A stretch of DNA of 13,793 nucleotides from Erysipelotrichia bacterium (lineage in GTDB: Bacteria; Bacillota_I; Bacilli_A; Erysipelotrichales; Erysipelotrichaceae). A program made the translations under genes and the position numbers. The DNA lies in NCBI GenBank assembly GCA_009916335.1, contig SAAR01000055.1, forward strand, positions 1 to 13,793. The letters run 5' to 3'. Shown here in pieces: positions 1 to 7,829 of this stretch. The number at the start of each line of letters is the position of its first letter. Positions within the stretch are counted from its first letter, which is position 1. A model generated the notes under the pieces. That model saw nothing but the letters and a program-made list of their open reading frames with translations. It was not told the DNA's origin and did no database searches.

Positions 1-2214
1 TCCACTTGTGTTTGTTGTATCTCCTGTATCTACCTTTTTCACTTCTTTTTTACTTGTATCTGCTGGTGTTGTCTTATCAGGTTCTACTGGATCCACTGGC
101 GTTGTTTTATCAGGTTCTACTGGATCCACTGGTGTTGTCTTTTCTACTTTTTCTTCATATACTAATGCATATGTTGAGAACTTATCTGTCGCAAATGATA
201 ATGTACCATCTTCATTTAATGTTGTTTCTAACTTTTCAGCGACTCCTTCATGTACTCTAATTACATAGAATACTCTTCCTTCTTTTACTAACTCTTTAGG
301 TAACGCTACTGTTAATGTGATTGGTTTATCTAATATATCAATATTACCTAATACTTCATTAACATTTGTTTTTAATAACACACTTAAATCTAAGTATTGT
401 GCCACTTCTACTACCTTTGTATCACTACTTAATGATTTTACTTCTTCGTTCACTGCTTTTAATACAGTTTTATCTACATCTGTTTCTTTCACTGCTTCTA
501 CAGCAATTTCAGAAGTAATTGTTTTTCCTAATTCAATCGCTCTTAATATTTTATCTGCTGTTTCTTTTGATACATTCTTTGTTGCATCTTTTCCGTTAAT
601 GATATGATCAACAATAGATGTTGTTGTTTCTTTAATCACATCTTTTGATGCTTTATCATTTACACCCACTGTAACATCTTCTACAGGTTTTGTAGGATCA
701 ACCACTGGTGTATCAACTTCTTCTACAATTTTATTTTTTTCCCAAACTGCATTTAATGTAATATTATCAGTAATTGGTGTAGTAAAATCAAACAATGTGC
801 CATTTAAATACCAACCTTTAAAAGTATATCCTAATTTTGGATTCCCCATTACTTCTTCTTTAACTTTATCTCCATAATAAAGATTCACAACACCTATATT
901 ACCGTCTTCATTAAATGTTACAACTAATGCCATTTTCAATTTTCCATCTTCTTCAAATTTAGCAAATTTATAATTTAATATTGGTTTAAAGTTACTAGGT
1001 GTTGTGATTGATGAATCGATTGTTTTTCCTTCATCAATATAAAATAAGTCAACAAGTGTCTTTGGTGAAGTAACTTCAACTTCTGAATTAGCAAACTCTA
1101 ATTTAGTAGTTTTACCATTTTGTGTTGTATTATCAATGTTAATAACTCCCCATGAATTTTTTCCTAAATTAAATTTGGAGATTCCATCTAATTTCAAGGA
1201 TCCACCATTTAGAATAATTGCTGCTCCCCCTGCTGTTTGTTCGTTATTTACAATTAAATTTTTTGCGGCAACATTGGCACCATAGATATGTATTCCACTT
1301 TTGTTTGATTGTGTAGTAATTACAACCAAGAAATCTAATGTGACATTCCCATTAATGAATGTTAACACATTTTCTTTTCCTAGGCTAGTTGTACCAATGA
1401 TTGAATGACCATTTCCTATAATTTCAATATCATTACTAAATGTTAGAGGTGTAGTTACAGAAACATTACTAGCTAACACAATTTTTGTAATTACTTTTCC
1501 TTCACTTTGTTTTGCACTTACAAATGTTTCAAATTTTTCATTTGCAACAAAGGCAGTTTGTGTAGTGCCAGCTCCTCCATCAAGTGCAGTAACTACTTGT
1601 GTGAAGTTTTCATCTAAACCAGTAACTTTTGCATTATTTTCTGCACAAACAATTGATTTAGTTCCTACGAATTCATCTGCATTATAATTTACAAAAGTAT
1701 TTTCAAAATTAGCTTCGGCATTATCAACGTTAATTCCATACCAAGATTTTTCGCCTAAACTTAATATTAAACCTCCACTAAATTTCACTTTTGCTCCATG
1801 ATTAATAATCATAGGTGCCCCACTATCCGCTAATTTATGATCTACCTTTAAACTATCTGCAGTTAAAGAACCCCCATATACATGTAAAGCAGATTTTTCA
1901 CTTGCCCCTGATGTAATTGTTACATTCTTAAATGTAACGTTCGCATTAGATAAAGTTACTAAATTTGCTTTTGTATTCGTTTTTCCTACCAATTCCCCAT
2001 TTTCTATCGTAATGTTTTTAGTAATTACTAATGCTTTCCCTAACTCAACCTTTGCATATCCAAGATCAATAGTATCCCCAGCAGTTGCACTATTAATCTT
2101 TTCTTCTAATGCATCTTGTGTCATCATTGTTGTAGCAACAATTTTTGTTGGTAATACAACTAAAGTTAATACCATCGACACACAAGCCAACAAGCTTAAA
2201 AATTTCTTTTTCAT
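1..2214 (-). CDS. Large secreted cell-surface protein, C-terminus cut by window edge
   Basis: The reading frame is open from ATG 2214 to position 1 with no stop, giving 738 residues; the 3' end lies outside. Residues 1-28 form a signal peptide (MKKK, a hydrophobic core, then an Ala near 27). Two related modules follow, at about 35-177 and 228-383. Each is rich in short Val/Ile/Asn/Gly strands (NVTFKNVTI and NVTLDFLVV; SALHVYGG and SGIHIYGA; GEKSWYGINVDN and GKNSWGVINIDN), as in right-handed beta-helix adhesins. Residues about 427-492 resemble the InlB B/Flg_new repeat (LGYTFKGWYLNG ending in LNAVW). A helical stretch (about 515-600) and a mixed region ending FSTYALVYEE come next, then a TTPVDPVEPDK linker. 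The last visible residues, VDTGDTTNTSG, resemble the TGD motif that precedes the membrane anchor in many Bacillota surface proteins. GGAGG at 2226-2230 supports the start. I infer an adhesin or host-interaction role; ligand unknown. Confidence 0.9.
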   Translation of the reverse strand, partial: MKKKFLSLLACVSMVLTLVVLPTKIVATTMMTQDALEEKINSATAGDTIDLGYAKVELGKALVITKNITIENGELVGKTNTKANLVTLSNANVTFKNVTITSGASEKSALHVYGGSLTADSLKVDHKLADSGAPMIINHGAKVKFSGGLILSLGEKSWYGINVDNAEANFENTFVNYNADEFVGTKSIVCAENNAKVTGLDENFTQVVTALDGGAGTTQTAFVANEKFETFVSAKQSEGKVITKIVLASNVSVTTPLTFSNDIEIIGNGHSIIGTTSLGKENVLTFINGNVTLDFLVVITTQSNKSGIHIYGANVAAKNLIVNNEQTAGGAAIILNGGSLKLDGISKFNLGKNSWGVINIDNTTQNGKTTKLEFANSEVEVTSPKTLVDLFYIDEGKTIDSSITTPSNFKPILNYKFAKFEEDGKLKMALVVTFNEDGNIGVVNLYYGDKVKEEVMGNPKLGYTFKGWYLNGTLFDFTTPITDNITLNAVWEKNKIVEEVDTPVVDPTKPVEDVTVGVNDKASKDVIKETTTSIVDHIINGKDATKNVSKETADKILRAIELGKTITSEIAVEAVKETDVDKTVLKAVNEEVKSLSSDTKVVEVAQYLDLSVLLKTNVNEVLGNIDILDKPITLTVALPKELVKEGRVFYVIRVHEGVAEKLETTLNEDGTLSFATDKFSTYALVYEEKVEKTTPVDPVEPDKTTPVDPVEPDKTTPADTSKKEVKKVDTGDTTNTSG
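64..150 (-). repeat. Tandem 33-bp coding repeat (Pro-rich linker)
   Basis: A 33-bp unit encoding TTPVDPVEPDK is present twice and partly a third time (TTPADTSKK) in the surface-protein gene. It encodes the extended wall-spanning linker before the anchor region. The units are nearly identical at DNA level, so copy number could vary by slippage. Confidence 0.8.
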
Positions 2215-2251
2215 TTCCTTTTTTTCCTCCCTTTTCTCATAAATCAAAATG

Positions 2252-2283
2252 AAAAAACATACTAGCTACATACACCAGTATGT
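2252..2283 (-). terminator. Intrinsic terminator in the riboswitch leader (expression platform)
   Basis: On the minus strand, ACATACTGG (2283-2275) pairs with CTAGTATGT (2265-2257) as a 9-bp stem with one G-T wobble. A run of T follows at 2256-2252. It lies between the c-di-GMP aptamer and the surface-protein start codon, so it would attenuate that gene. The same 5' strand can instead form a 6-bp hairpin ACATAC-TGGT-GTATGT, a possible competing structure. Whether ligand promotes or prevents termination cannot be read from sequence alone. Confidence 0.7.
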
Positions 2284-2319
2284 AAATGAAAACAAATTAT
2301 GATATATCAATTTATTCTA

Positions 2320-2404
2320 TTTGCAACTGGCTGTCTTTCTGTTATCCACAGTTAAGACCCTATAGCTTTGCGTCCTTTATTTTTCAATAAAGTTGCCTTT
2401 TATA
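2320..2404 (-). promoter_or_regulatory. c-di-GMP-I (GEMM-I) riboswitch aptamer
   Basis: The minus strand has the GEMM-I hallmarks in order. AAGGCAAC (P1 5' side, about 2399-2392) is followed by a 7-bp P2, CTTTATT/AATAAAG, closed by a GAAA tetraloop (2392-2375). Next comes the conserved core GGACGCAAAGC (2375-2365). A P3 arm begins with TATAGGGTCTTAAC and includes CTG/CAG and GTC/GAC pairing, and it ends at AGCCAG (2332-2327) with GTTGC closing P1 (2327-2323). The GG of AAGGC keeps a G where cGAMP-specific relatives carry A, favouring c-di-GMP; that alignment is from memory. It lies 106 nt upstream of the surface-protein ATG and is followed by a terminator. Such riboswitches control adhesins and motility genes in clostridia. 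Confidence 0.92.
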
Positions 2405-2421
2405 AGAAAGAAAAATCAGAC

Positions 2422-2449
2422 ATTTTATTTCAATGATGCTATACTACAA
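2422..2449 (-). promoter_or_regulatory. Promoter for the riboswitch and surface-protein transcript
   Basis: On the minus strand TTGTAG (2449-2444) and TAAAAT (2427-2422) are separated by 16 nt. The start site would fall near 2415, a few bases before P1 of the riboswitch. Predicted from motif and position only. Confidence 0.45.
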
Positions 2450-2613
2450 ATAGATAGAAAAATCATTGTTTTTCACTTAAAATTTATCAATTTCCCACTG
2501 AGTGAAAATGTCTACTTTTTGAGTTGAATTAAGTGAATTAATAAGGCTTTTTTGATTGATTCATTATATTTTTTATAAATTTATTTAACAATTTCATCCA
2601 TCTTATTGCATAT
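2430..2613. other. AT-rich intergenic spacer without a recognised gene
   Basis: No ORF or RNA gene is supported here. The only structure seen is an 8-bp inverted repeat TTTTCACT/AGTGAAAA around 2470-2510 with a long loop. It may be chance in such AT-rich DNA. Confidence 0.4.
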
Positions 2614-2642
2614 AAAAAAACAGATGTCCTATTAACACCTGT
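2614..2642 (-). terminator. Intrinsic terminator of the radical SAM-rdgB-trmL operon
   Basis: On the minus strand ACAGGTGT (2642-2635) pairs with ACATCTGT (2627-2620), with one G-T wobble and a 7-nt loop. A run of seven T follows. It begins 8 nt after the stop codon of the last operon gene. Confidence 0.8.
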
Positions 2643-2649
2643 AGTATGT

Positions 2650-3195
2650 CTATTTTCGTATATGATTCATCACTATTTTTACTTCTTTATACAAACCATA
2701 AATAGCACATGCTATCAGTACTATATGCGTCATCATCATAATCAAGCCTGCATATTGAAATAAGTGAATAATATCATTTAACGAAGTCAACTTGAAATTA
2801 AAAATAATAATACCTGCGATACACATATAACCTATCACATAAATACCAACTATAACTTTCCATAAAAAGTTACGCTTATGCAACCACTTTTCCTGACTAG
2901 CTGCCCATAAATAAATAATGCATATAAGTATAATACCATTCATAATGGAAAGTGATGTCAATAAACTAGTAAATAAAGAAGCAACATTAAAATGAATGTA
3001 ATCTAAATTGGCAAGTATAATTTTGGCGAAATAAGACATAGGAATATAAAAGCGTTCCAATAAAGCTGTGAACTGTTCATAAGAGGTTAGTGAAATTAAA
3101 TCACTAGCTAAAATAATAGGAATTACACTTGTGGAAATCGTAAATAGCAAGAATAAGCAATATACACATTTTGTAAGTGTTATTCTTCTTTCCAC
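2650..3195 (-). CDS. Small integral membrane protein of unknown function
   Basis: This 181-residue protein is strongly hydrophobic, with about four membrane segments: 9-30 (CVYCLFLLFTISTSVIPIIL), about 83-101, 112-132 and 147-168. A basic stretch EKWLHKRN lies between the second and third, and the tail is basic. No catalytic motif or known family was recognised. The start is a GTG inside the 3' end of trmL (16-nt overlap) and has only a weak GAG-type ribosome site. There is no better in-frame ATG until residue 53, after the first membrane segment. Translation is therefore probably coupled to trmL. It is the last gene of the operon and is followed by a terminator. Function cannot be inferred from the neighbours, which are housekeeping enzymes. 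Confidence 0.75.
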   Translation of the reverse strand: MERRITLTKCVYCLFLLFTISTSVIPIILASDLISLTSYEQFTALLERFYIPMSYFAKIILANLDYIHFNVASLFTSLLTSLSIMNGIILICIIYLWAASQEKWLHKRNFLWKVIVGIYVIGYMCIAGIIIFNFKLTSLNDIIHLFQYAGLIMMMTHIVLIACAIYGLYKEVKIVMNHIRK

Positions 3196-3701
3196 TGCTC
3201 TAAAAAGTCCTCACCTTTAATACATTCATGCTTTGCTAATCCTGGATAGTCTAATTGCTTTAATGCCTCATAAACAACAATTGCGACACAATTACTTAAA
3301 TTCAAACTGCGTGCCTTTTCCACCATCGGTATTCGCATACAATAAGCTAAATTCCCAGCTAATAAAGGATATGGAATCCCTGTGCTTTCTTTGCCAAAGA
3401 CTAGGTAAATATCTCCTTCACATGCTTTAAAATCATGTTTTTCAGGTGGGATTTTTCCATAACGTGTTACATAATAATAATGATCACTTGGATTTGCTTG
3501 TACAAATGCTTCCCAGTTAGGATAAGTACGATAATCTAATTCCTTACGATAATCCATACCAGCACGACGTAAATGCTTTTCATCTAAAGAAAAACCTAGT
3601 GGCTCAATCAAATGTAATTTTGTCCCACTTGCCATACATGTACGCATAATATTCCCTGTATTCTGTGGGATTTCTGGTTCGTATAATACTACATGAATCA
3701 T
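3180..3701 (-). CDS. trmL: tRNA (cytidine(34)-2'-O)-methyltransferase TrmL
   Basis: This SPOUT-class methyltransferase 2'-O-methylates the wobble base (C34 or cmnm5U34) of leucine tRNAs, using S-adenosylmethionine. At 173 residues it is a minimal single-domain member of normal length. Visible family motifs are PEIPQNTGNIMRT (9-21), LRRAGMDYR (44-52), VFGKESTGIP (101-110) and the knot region IPM (124-126) plus RSLNLSNCVAIVVYEALKQ (131-149), which binds cofactor. The ATG at 3701 lies one nucleotide beyond the rdgB stop codon, and its 3' end overlaps the membrane-protein gene. It is transcribed with rdgB and the radical SAM gene. Other SPOUT 2'-O-methyltransferases are the only realistic alternative. 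Confidence 0.96.
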   Translation of the reverse strand: MIHVVLYEPEIPQNTGNIMRTCMASGTKLHLIEPLGFSLDEKHLRRAGMDYRKELDYRTYPNWEAFVQANPSDHYYYVTRYGKIPPEKHDFKACEGDIYLVFGKESTGIPYPLLAGNLAYCMRIPMVEKARSLNLSNCVAIVVYEALKQLDYPGLAKHECIKGEDFLEQWKEE

Positions 3702-3702
3702 C

Positions 3703-4281
3703 TTATTTCATTCCTTTCATCAACATTTTAAGGGCTATCGCACGATGGGAAATACTATTTTTTTCTGCTTCACTAACATTTGCTAACGTTGTTTTAAATG
3801 GTGGATAGTAAAAAATAGGATCATAACCAAACCCATGACTACCAAGAGGTTCATAGGCAATCTCACCCTCACATTTTCCAGTAAAGATTTCATGAGTTCC
3901 ATCTTTCTTAAAATGACAAATACTACAAACATATTGTGCACCACGATCTTGTGCCTCTTTTAATTCCTTTAAGATATAGTTATTTTTATATTCGTAACTA
4001 GTATCTTCCCCTAAAAAACGTGCAGAATACACACCAGGTGCCCCATTTAAATGATTGATACATATCCCTGAATCATCACTAATCACTTCCATATGCAATG
4101 CATCATAAATCGCTTTTGCCTTAATGTATGCATTTTCTTCAAAGGTCGTCCCTGTTTCCTCAATAGCAAAATCCCTATCAATATTTAATAAACTAATCAC
4201 TTCATATTGAAGTGGTGTTAACATCGCTTTAAATTCCTCTACTTTGTGTTTGTTTTTTGTTGCTATTAAAATCTTTTTCAT
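3703..4281 (-). CDS. rdgB: XTP/dITP diphosphatase (RdgB/HAM1 family)
   Basis: This house-cleaning enzyme hydrolyses non-canonical purine triphosphates (dITP, ITP, XTP) to monophosphates and keeps them out of DNA and RNA. At 192 residues it has the usual family length. Motifs are IATKNKHKVEEF (6-17), TTFEENAYIKA (45-55) with metal-binding Glu, SDDSG (68-72), GVYSARFLG (83-91), SHGFGYDPIF (148-157) and SHRAIAL (179-185). The start codon overlaps the stop of the upstream radical SAM gene as ATGA, a sign of translational coupling. trmL follows after 1 nt. There is no sign of damage. Confidence 0.96.
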   Translation of the reverse strand: MKKILIATKNKHKVEEFKAMLTPLQYEVISLLNIDRDFAIEETGTTFEENAYIKAKAIYDALHMEVISDDSGICINHLNGAPGVYSARFLGEDTSYEYKNNYILKELKEAQDRGAQYVCSICHFKKDGTHEIFTGKCEGEIAYEPLGSHGFGYDPIFYYPPFKTTLANVSEAEKNSISHRAIALKMLMKGMK

Positions 4282-5939
4282 GCGATTTCCTCAATCCTTT
4301 CCTCATTTACAAACCATCTTCTTGGATACGTTTGTTGTTTGTTATACAAAATGAGTTGATACCCTATTTGTCCTTGATAATAAATCGTGTCAATATGAGC
4401 ATAATGATACACTTCTTCTTCCTCAATGATTTTTTCTACAATAAAACGTGTATAAATACTTTTTCGTCTTTCACTGCTTATTTTATTACGCAAATACATT
4501 TTTGGCTTTTGTTTAAAGATGCGATAATAATCATAATTCAATAAACCATCGACAAGCATTTCATCTGCATCACTTATTGTTTCCTTCAACAATTGAAACA
4601 ATTGGTGTGGTTGATATGGTCTTTTTAGTGAATCCATTTTCTCTCCTAATTTCATAAAAAGAGAAAAAGCGTCCTTATATAAACCTAATGCGATAATATG
4701 ATCAATAGCATATCGACATCTACCATTATTATAATACTTTTCGACAGCATGTGCACATTGATTAATCGCATATAGTTGTTCTTCACTTAACCACTTTGTT
4801 TGCACAATGTCATAAGGTGGTTCTTCATTAAAATGATAATCATATAATGCTTGCTTTTTCTTTAACTTAGTACCCTTTAATAGCTTTAAAATACCTAATT
4901 GAATTTCATCAGCATGTAAATCATATAAAGCATTAAATGATTGTTTAAACAAAGATACATCTTCATAAGGCAATCCTGCAATTAAATCAACATGCATCAC
5001 TACGTTTGCTTTTTGTAGACGAGTAATGACTTCTATTAAACGTTCATTATTTTGTATTCGTCCTACTGATTCTAATGTTTTTTTATGAAACGATTGTACT
5101 CCTATTTCAAAACGAAACCGTTTTTTATCTGCTTCTTGACAAAAGAATGTTAATAATTCTTCGCTTAATGTTTCAGCGACAATTTCAAATTGAAAAATTT
5201 GATGCTTACAATGTTCATTCATATAACGAGCAATTCGCAAGGCTCTTTGTGGGTGTACATTAAAGGTACGATCTAATAGTTTTACGATTTTCACTTTAGA
5301 GGTAGCAATTTTTTCAAGTATAGAAAAAACATATTCTTCACTAAACATTCGTACTTGTCGATCACAACTACTTAAACAATATTCACAACCATAAGGACAG
5401 CCTCGACTCGTTTCAAAGTAAAAGTAACGATTTTGCATATCGCCTAAATCAAAAGGTAGAAAGTATGGATTATCTAAGCTTTCATTATAAGCTAAATCTA
5501 CCTTCATTACACTTGTGTTAGGATATTGTTTGGTATAGATGCCCTCTACTTCATAAACACTACCACTCTCTAACATTTGTATATACTGCCAAAAAGATAC
5601 TTCGCCTTCTCCTAATGAAATGGCATCTACTCCTTTTTCAAGCAAATCATAAGAATCATATGTTACTTCAGGTCCACCGACAATAATATGCTTATCACTA
5701 ACTTGCTTGATTTTCTTGATAATTTCCATTATTGGTTTAATATTCCAAATATATACACTAAAAGCAATAACTTCTACTGGTTCTTTTAATAATTCAGTAA
5801 CGATTTTATCAATCTCTTCCTTGATGGTATATTCTTTAATAGATACATCTTCTTGCTTAGGTGCAGCGACATATAGCCATCGCAGTGCTAAATTTTTATG
5901 AATGTATTTTGCATTTAATGTGGTTAATAAAACTTTCAT
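4278..5939 (-). CDS. B12-binding-domain radical SAM protein (DUF4080 type)
   Basis: This 553-residue protein begins with a Rossmann-like cobalamin-binding domain (about 1-135; MKVLLTTLNAKYIHKNLALR, then VGGPEVTYD at 87-95 and LGEGE at 109-113). A radical SAM domain follows with the [4Fe-4S] cluster cysteines C181, C185 and C188 in ETSRGCPYGCEYCLSS. The C-terminal part (about 400-540) matches the DUF4080 extension that I recall for this Bacillota family. The family is conserved beside housekeeping genes but has no established substrate; methylation or a related radical reaction is only inferred. GAGGT about 7 nt before the ATG supports the start. It is the first gene of the operon with rdgB, trmL and a membrane protein, which could point to nucleotide or tRNA-related work, though that is weak evidence. 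Confidence 0.88.
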   Translation of the reverse strand: MKVLLTTLNAKYIHKNLALRWLYVAAPKQEDVSIKEYTIKEEIDKIVTELLKEPVEVIAFSVYIWNIKPIMEIIKKIKQVSDKHIIVGGPEVTYDSYDLLEKGVDAISLGEGEVSFWQYIQMLESGSVYEVEGIYTKQYPNTSVMKVDLAYNESLDNPYFLPFDLGDMQNRYFYFETSRGCPYGCEYCLSSCDRQVRMFSEEYVFSILEKIATSKVKIVKLLDRTFNVHPQRALRIARYMNEHCKHQIFQFEIVAETLSEELLTFFCQEADKKRFRFEIGVQSFHKKTLESVGRIQNNERLIEVITRLQKANVVMHVDLIAGLPYEDVSLFKQSFNALYDLHADEIQLGILKLLKGTKLKKKQALYDYHFNEEPPYDIVQTKWLSEEQLYAINQCAHAVEKYYNNGRCRYAIDHIIALGLYKDAFSLFMKLGEKMDSLKRPYQPHQLFQLLKETISDADEMLVDGLLNYDYYRIFKQKPKMYLRNKISSERRKSIYTRFIVEKIIEEEEVYHYAHIDTIYYQGQIGYQLILYNKQQTYPRRWFVNEERIEEIA

Positions 5940-5958
5940 ACACTACCTCGCTTTTAAT

Positions 5959-5991
5959 ATTTTACCAAAAAATAAACAAATATGCTATCAT
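5959..5991. promoter_or_regulatory. Overlapping divergent promoters
   Basis: On the minus strand an extended -10 (TG-G-TAAAAT, box at 5964-5959) would drive the radical SAM operon. On the plus strand an extended -10 (TG-C-TATCAT, box at 5986-5991) would drive the kinase gene, with a weak -35 around 5961-5966 lying on top of the minus-strand -10. The two promoters share DNA, so their use may be mutually exclusive. Motif-based prediction. Confidence 0.4.
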
Positions 5992-6006
5992 AGTAGTGGT
6001 GATATT

Positions 6007-6816
6007 ATGCTTGATACAATAATTCAAAATTTATTTCATACAAAACAATATACTTTAAGTAAAACAGACAAAGGTTTAACCAATCATAATTACCTCTTAT
6101 GTGTACAAGGAAAACAATACATGGTGCGTATACCACGAGCAGATAGTGGACACATTATCAATCGTAAACATGAAAAAACGGTAAGTACCTTAGCTGCTTG
6201 TTTAGATGTAGAAACCCTTTATTTCGATGTAAATAGTGGGATTAAGATTACCTTATATCATGATGGTGTATATACTTATGAACAGTGTCCTTTTCCTGAT
6301 AAGATTGAACGTTGTGCGAAACTAATGAAACGTTTACACACTTTAGATAAGGTTGACTTTCATTTTGAACCATTTGCGACTTTAACGAATTATCGCTCTC
6401 ATGTTCATACTCCACTATTTGATTTAAGTGCTTATGATAAAGATATTGAACAAGTGAAACACTTCAACAATCCTGAAGTTTTATGCCACAATGATTGGGT
6501 AGATGGCAATATTTTATTTAGCGAACATAAAGACTATTTAATTGATTATGAATATGGAGCGAATAATGATCCTCTATTTGATGTTATTTCATTTTTAAGT
6601 GAAAATCAAATTTTTGATCAAACCCTTCGAGAACGCTTTTATGCTGTTTACTTTGATCATCTAAGTGAAGAAACTCGTAAACAATTATATTTGTGGGAGA
6701 TATTTCAAAATGTCTTATGGTGTAATTGGGCAATGATGATGTATGAATCAAGAAAAGAAAAGATATACAAAGAGATTGCCAATGATAAATATAACGCATT
6801 ATTAAGCATGAAATAG
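6007..6816 (+). CDS. LicA/choline-kinase-like phosphotransferase
   Basis: This 269-residue small-molecule kinase has the aminoglycoside/choline kinase fold. Motifs are a glycine-containing N-lobe loop TDKGLTNHNYLL (20-31), MVRIP (39-43) with its neighbouring substrate loop, the catalytic Brenner motif LCHNDWVDGNILF (159-171, with D163 and N168) and the metal-binding IDYEYGANNDPLFDV (179-193). The last motif closely resembles bacterial LicA choline kinases, so phosphorylation of choline or ethanolamine for surface decoration is the best guess. Thiamine kinase is an alternative. A longer open frame begins at 5902, but it lies inside the divergent gene and its promoter. ATG 6007, with GGTGA just upstream, is therefore preferred. 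birA follows 35 nt downstream on the same strand. Confidence 0.85.
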   Translation: MLDTIIQNLFHTKQYTLSKTDKGLTNHNYLLCVQGKQYMVRIPRADSGHIINRKHEKTVSTLAACLDVETLYFDVNSGIKITLYHDGVYTYEQCPFPDKIERCAKLMKRLHTLDKVDFHFEPFATLTNYRSHVHTPLFDLSAYDKDIEQVKHFNNPEVLCHNDWVDGNILFSEHKDYLIDYEYGANNDPLFDVISFLSENQIFDQTLRERFYAVYFDHLSEETRKQLYLWEIFQNVLWCNWAMMMYESRKEKIYKEIANDKYNALLSMK

Positions 6817-6839
6817 TTTCATTCTTTTTTTATTCAGTA

Positions 6840-6845
6840 TATAAT
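6840..6845 (+). promoter_or_regulatory. Consensus -10 box directly in front of birA
   Basis: A perfect TATAAT ends 6 nt before the birA ATG at 6852, so initiation from it would start at or next to the A of the start codon. No convincing -35 is seen, only T-rich DNA. No Shine-Dalgarno lies in the 35 nt between the kinase stop and birA. Confidence 0.45.
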
Positions 6846-6851
6846 GAAAAC

Positions 6852-7808
6852 ATGAAAAATAAAATTTTATCAATTCTAAATGAATATAAAGAGGATTATA
6901 TCTCAGGAGAACAAATTGCAAAACGATTGCATATTTCTCGAGTCGCTGTATCTAAGCATATAAAAAAGCTAAGAGAGGAAGGCTATGTGATTCAATCACA
7001 AAACAATAAAGGATATTGTTTAAGTGAAGAAAATGACATATTAAATGTTAGTCTTATTAAAGAAAAGTTAGTTCCTTTTTACTACCATGTTGAGATTGCA
7101 AAAGAAGTTAGTTCAACCAACGATGTATTAAAGCAACAAGCACAAACATTACAAGAAGGATATGTACTCATTAGTGATACACAAACACAAGGAAAAGGGC
7201 GTAATGGTAGAGTCTTTCATTCCCCTAAACAAAAAGGCATTTATATGTCTATTTTCTTAAAGCCTGAAATCAATATACAACAATCATTAAAACTGACAGC
7301 TTGTGCGAGTGTGGCAGTGTATGATGCAATTAAAAAAAATTATCATCTTGATAGCAAGATTAAATGGGTAAATGATATTTATATTGAACAAAAAAAAGTG
7401 GCTGGTATTTTATGTGAAGCTAGTTTAGAAATGAATACGACTTGTTTAGAGTATATGGTGGTGGGTATTGGTATCAATGTTCACTCCTATAAAAAAAGTG
7501 ATGAATTAAAAGAAATTGCAGGTAGCATTGAAGATTATACAACAATAAAAATAGAGCGTAATCAATTCATACAAGATATTTTAAATGCCTTTTATGAATA
7601 CTATATACACCTTGAAACAAATCGTTTTTTAAATGCCTATAAAGCAAACTCCTATGTTTTAGGTAAAGAGGTCATCGTGTATGAAAAACATAATCACTAT
7701 TTTGCGAAAGTGATTGATATTGATGAAAATGCAGCATTAATAATACAAAAAGAGGATCAAAGCATTACTACTCTATCCTCTGGTGAAATTAGTTTGCGAT
7801 TGAAATGA
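6852..7808 (+). CDS. birA: Biotin-[acetyl-CoA-carboxylase] ligase / biotin operon repressor BirA
   Basis: BirA activates biotin as biotinyl-AMP, transfers it to carrier-protein lysines and, in this two-function form, represses biotin genes. It has 318 residues, close to the 325 of Bacillus subtilis BirA. An N-terminal winged HTH (1-60; SGEQIAKRLHISRVAVSKHI with GYVI wing) is followed by the catalytic domain with the biotin/ATP loop GKGRNGR (114-120), KWVNDI (171-176), KKVAGILCEA (181-190) and GIGINV (205-210). A small SH3-like C-terminal domain starts at about 270 and ends in GEISLRLK. All key motifs are intact. The gene lacks an obvious ribosome site. It is either read with the upstream kinase or from its own start as a near-leaderless message. 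An intrinsic terminator overlaps its stop region. Confidence 0.96.
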   Translation: MKNKILSILNEYKEDYISGEQIAKRLHISRVAVSKHIKKLREEGYVIQSQNNKGYCLSEENDILNVSLIKEKLVPFYYHVEIAKEVSSTNDVLKQQAQTLQEGYVLISDTQTQGKGRNGRVFHSPKQKGIYMSIFLKPEINIQQSLKLTACASVAVYDAIKKNYHLDSKIKWVNDIYIEQKKVAGILCEASLEMNTTCLEYMVVGIGINVHSYKKSDELKEIAGSIEDYTTIKIERNQFIQDILNAFYEYYIHLETNRFLNAYKANSYVLGKEVIVYEKHNHYFAKVIDIDENAALIIQKEDQSITTLSSGEISLRLK

Positions 7809-7829
7809 TGTGTTATGCATCATTTTTTT
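7804..7829 (+). terminator. Intrinsic terminator after birA
   Basis: AATGATG (7804-7810) and CATCATT (7818-7824) form a 7-bp stem with a 7-nt loop, followed by a T run to 7829. It includes the birA stop codon and the last codons of the convergent radical SAM gene. The reverse direction has no T run, so it serves the plus strand only. Confidence 0.75.

Noticed and set aside
317..607. Plus-strand ORFs at 8-268, 317-607 and 2012-2242
   Set aside because: They are antisense to the large surface-protein gene, whose frame is continuous and has recognisable domains.
5902..6006. Longer N-terminus for the LicA-like kinase starting at 5902
   Set aside because: It would overlap the start of the divergent radical SAM gene and both promoters. 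The kinase fold begins normally at ATG 6007, which has a ribosome site.
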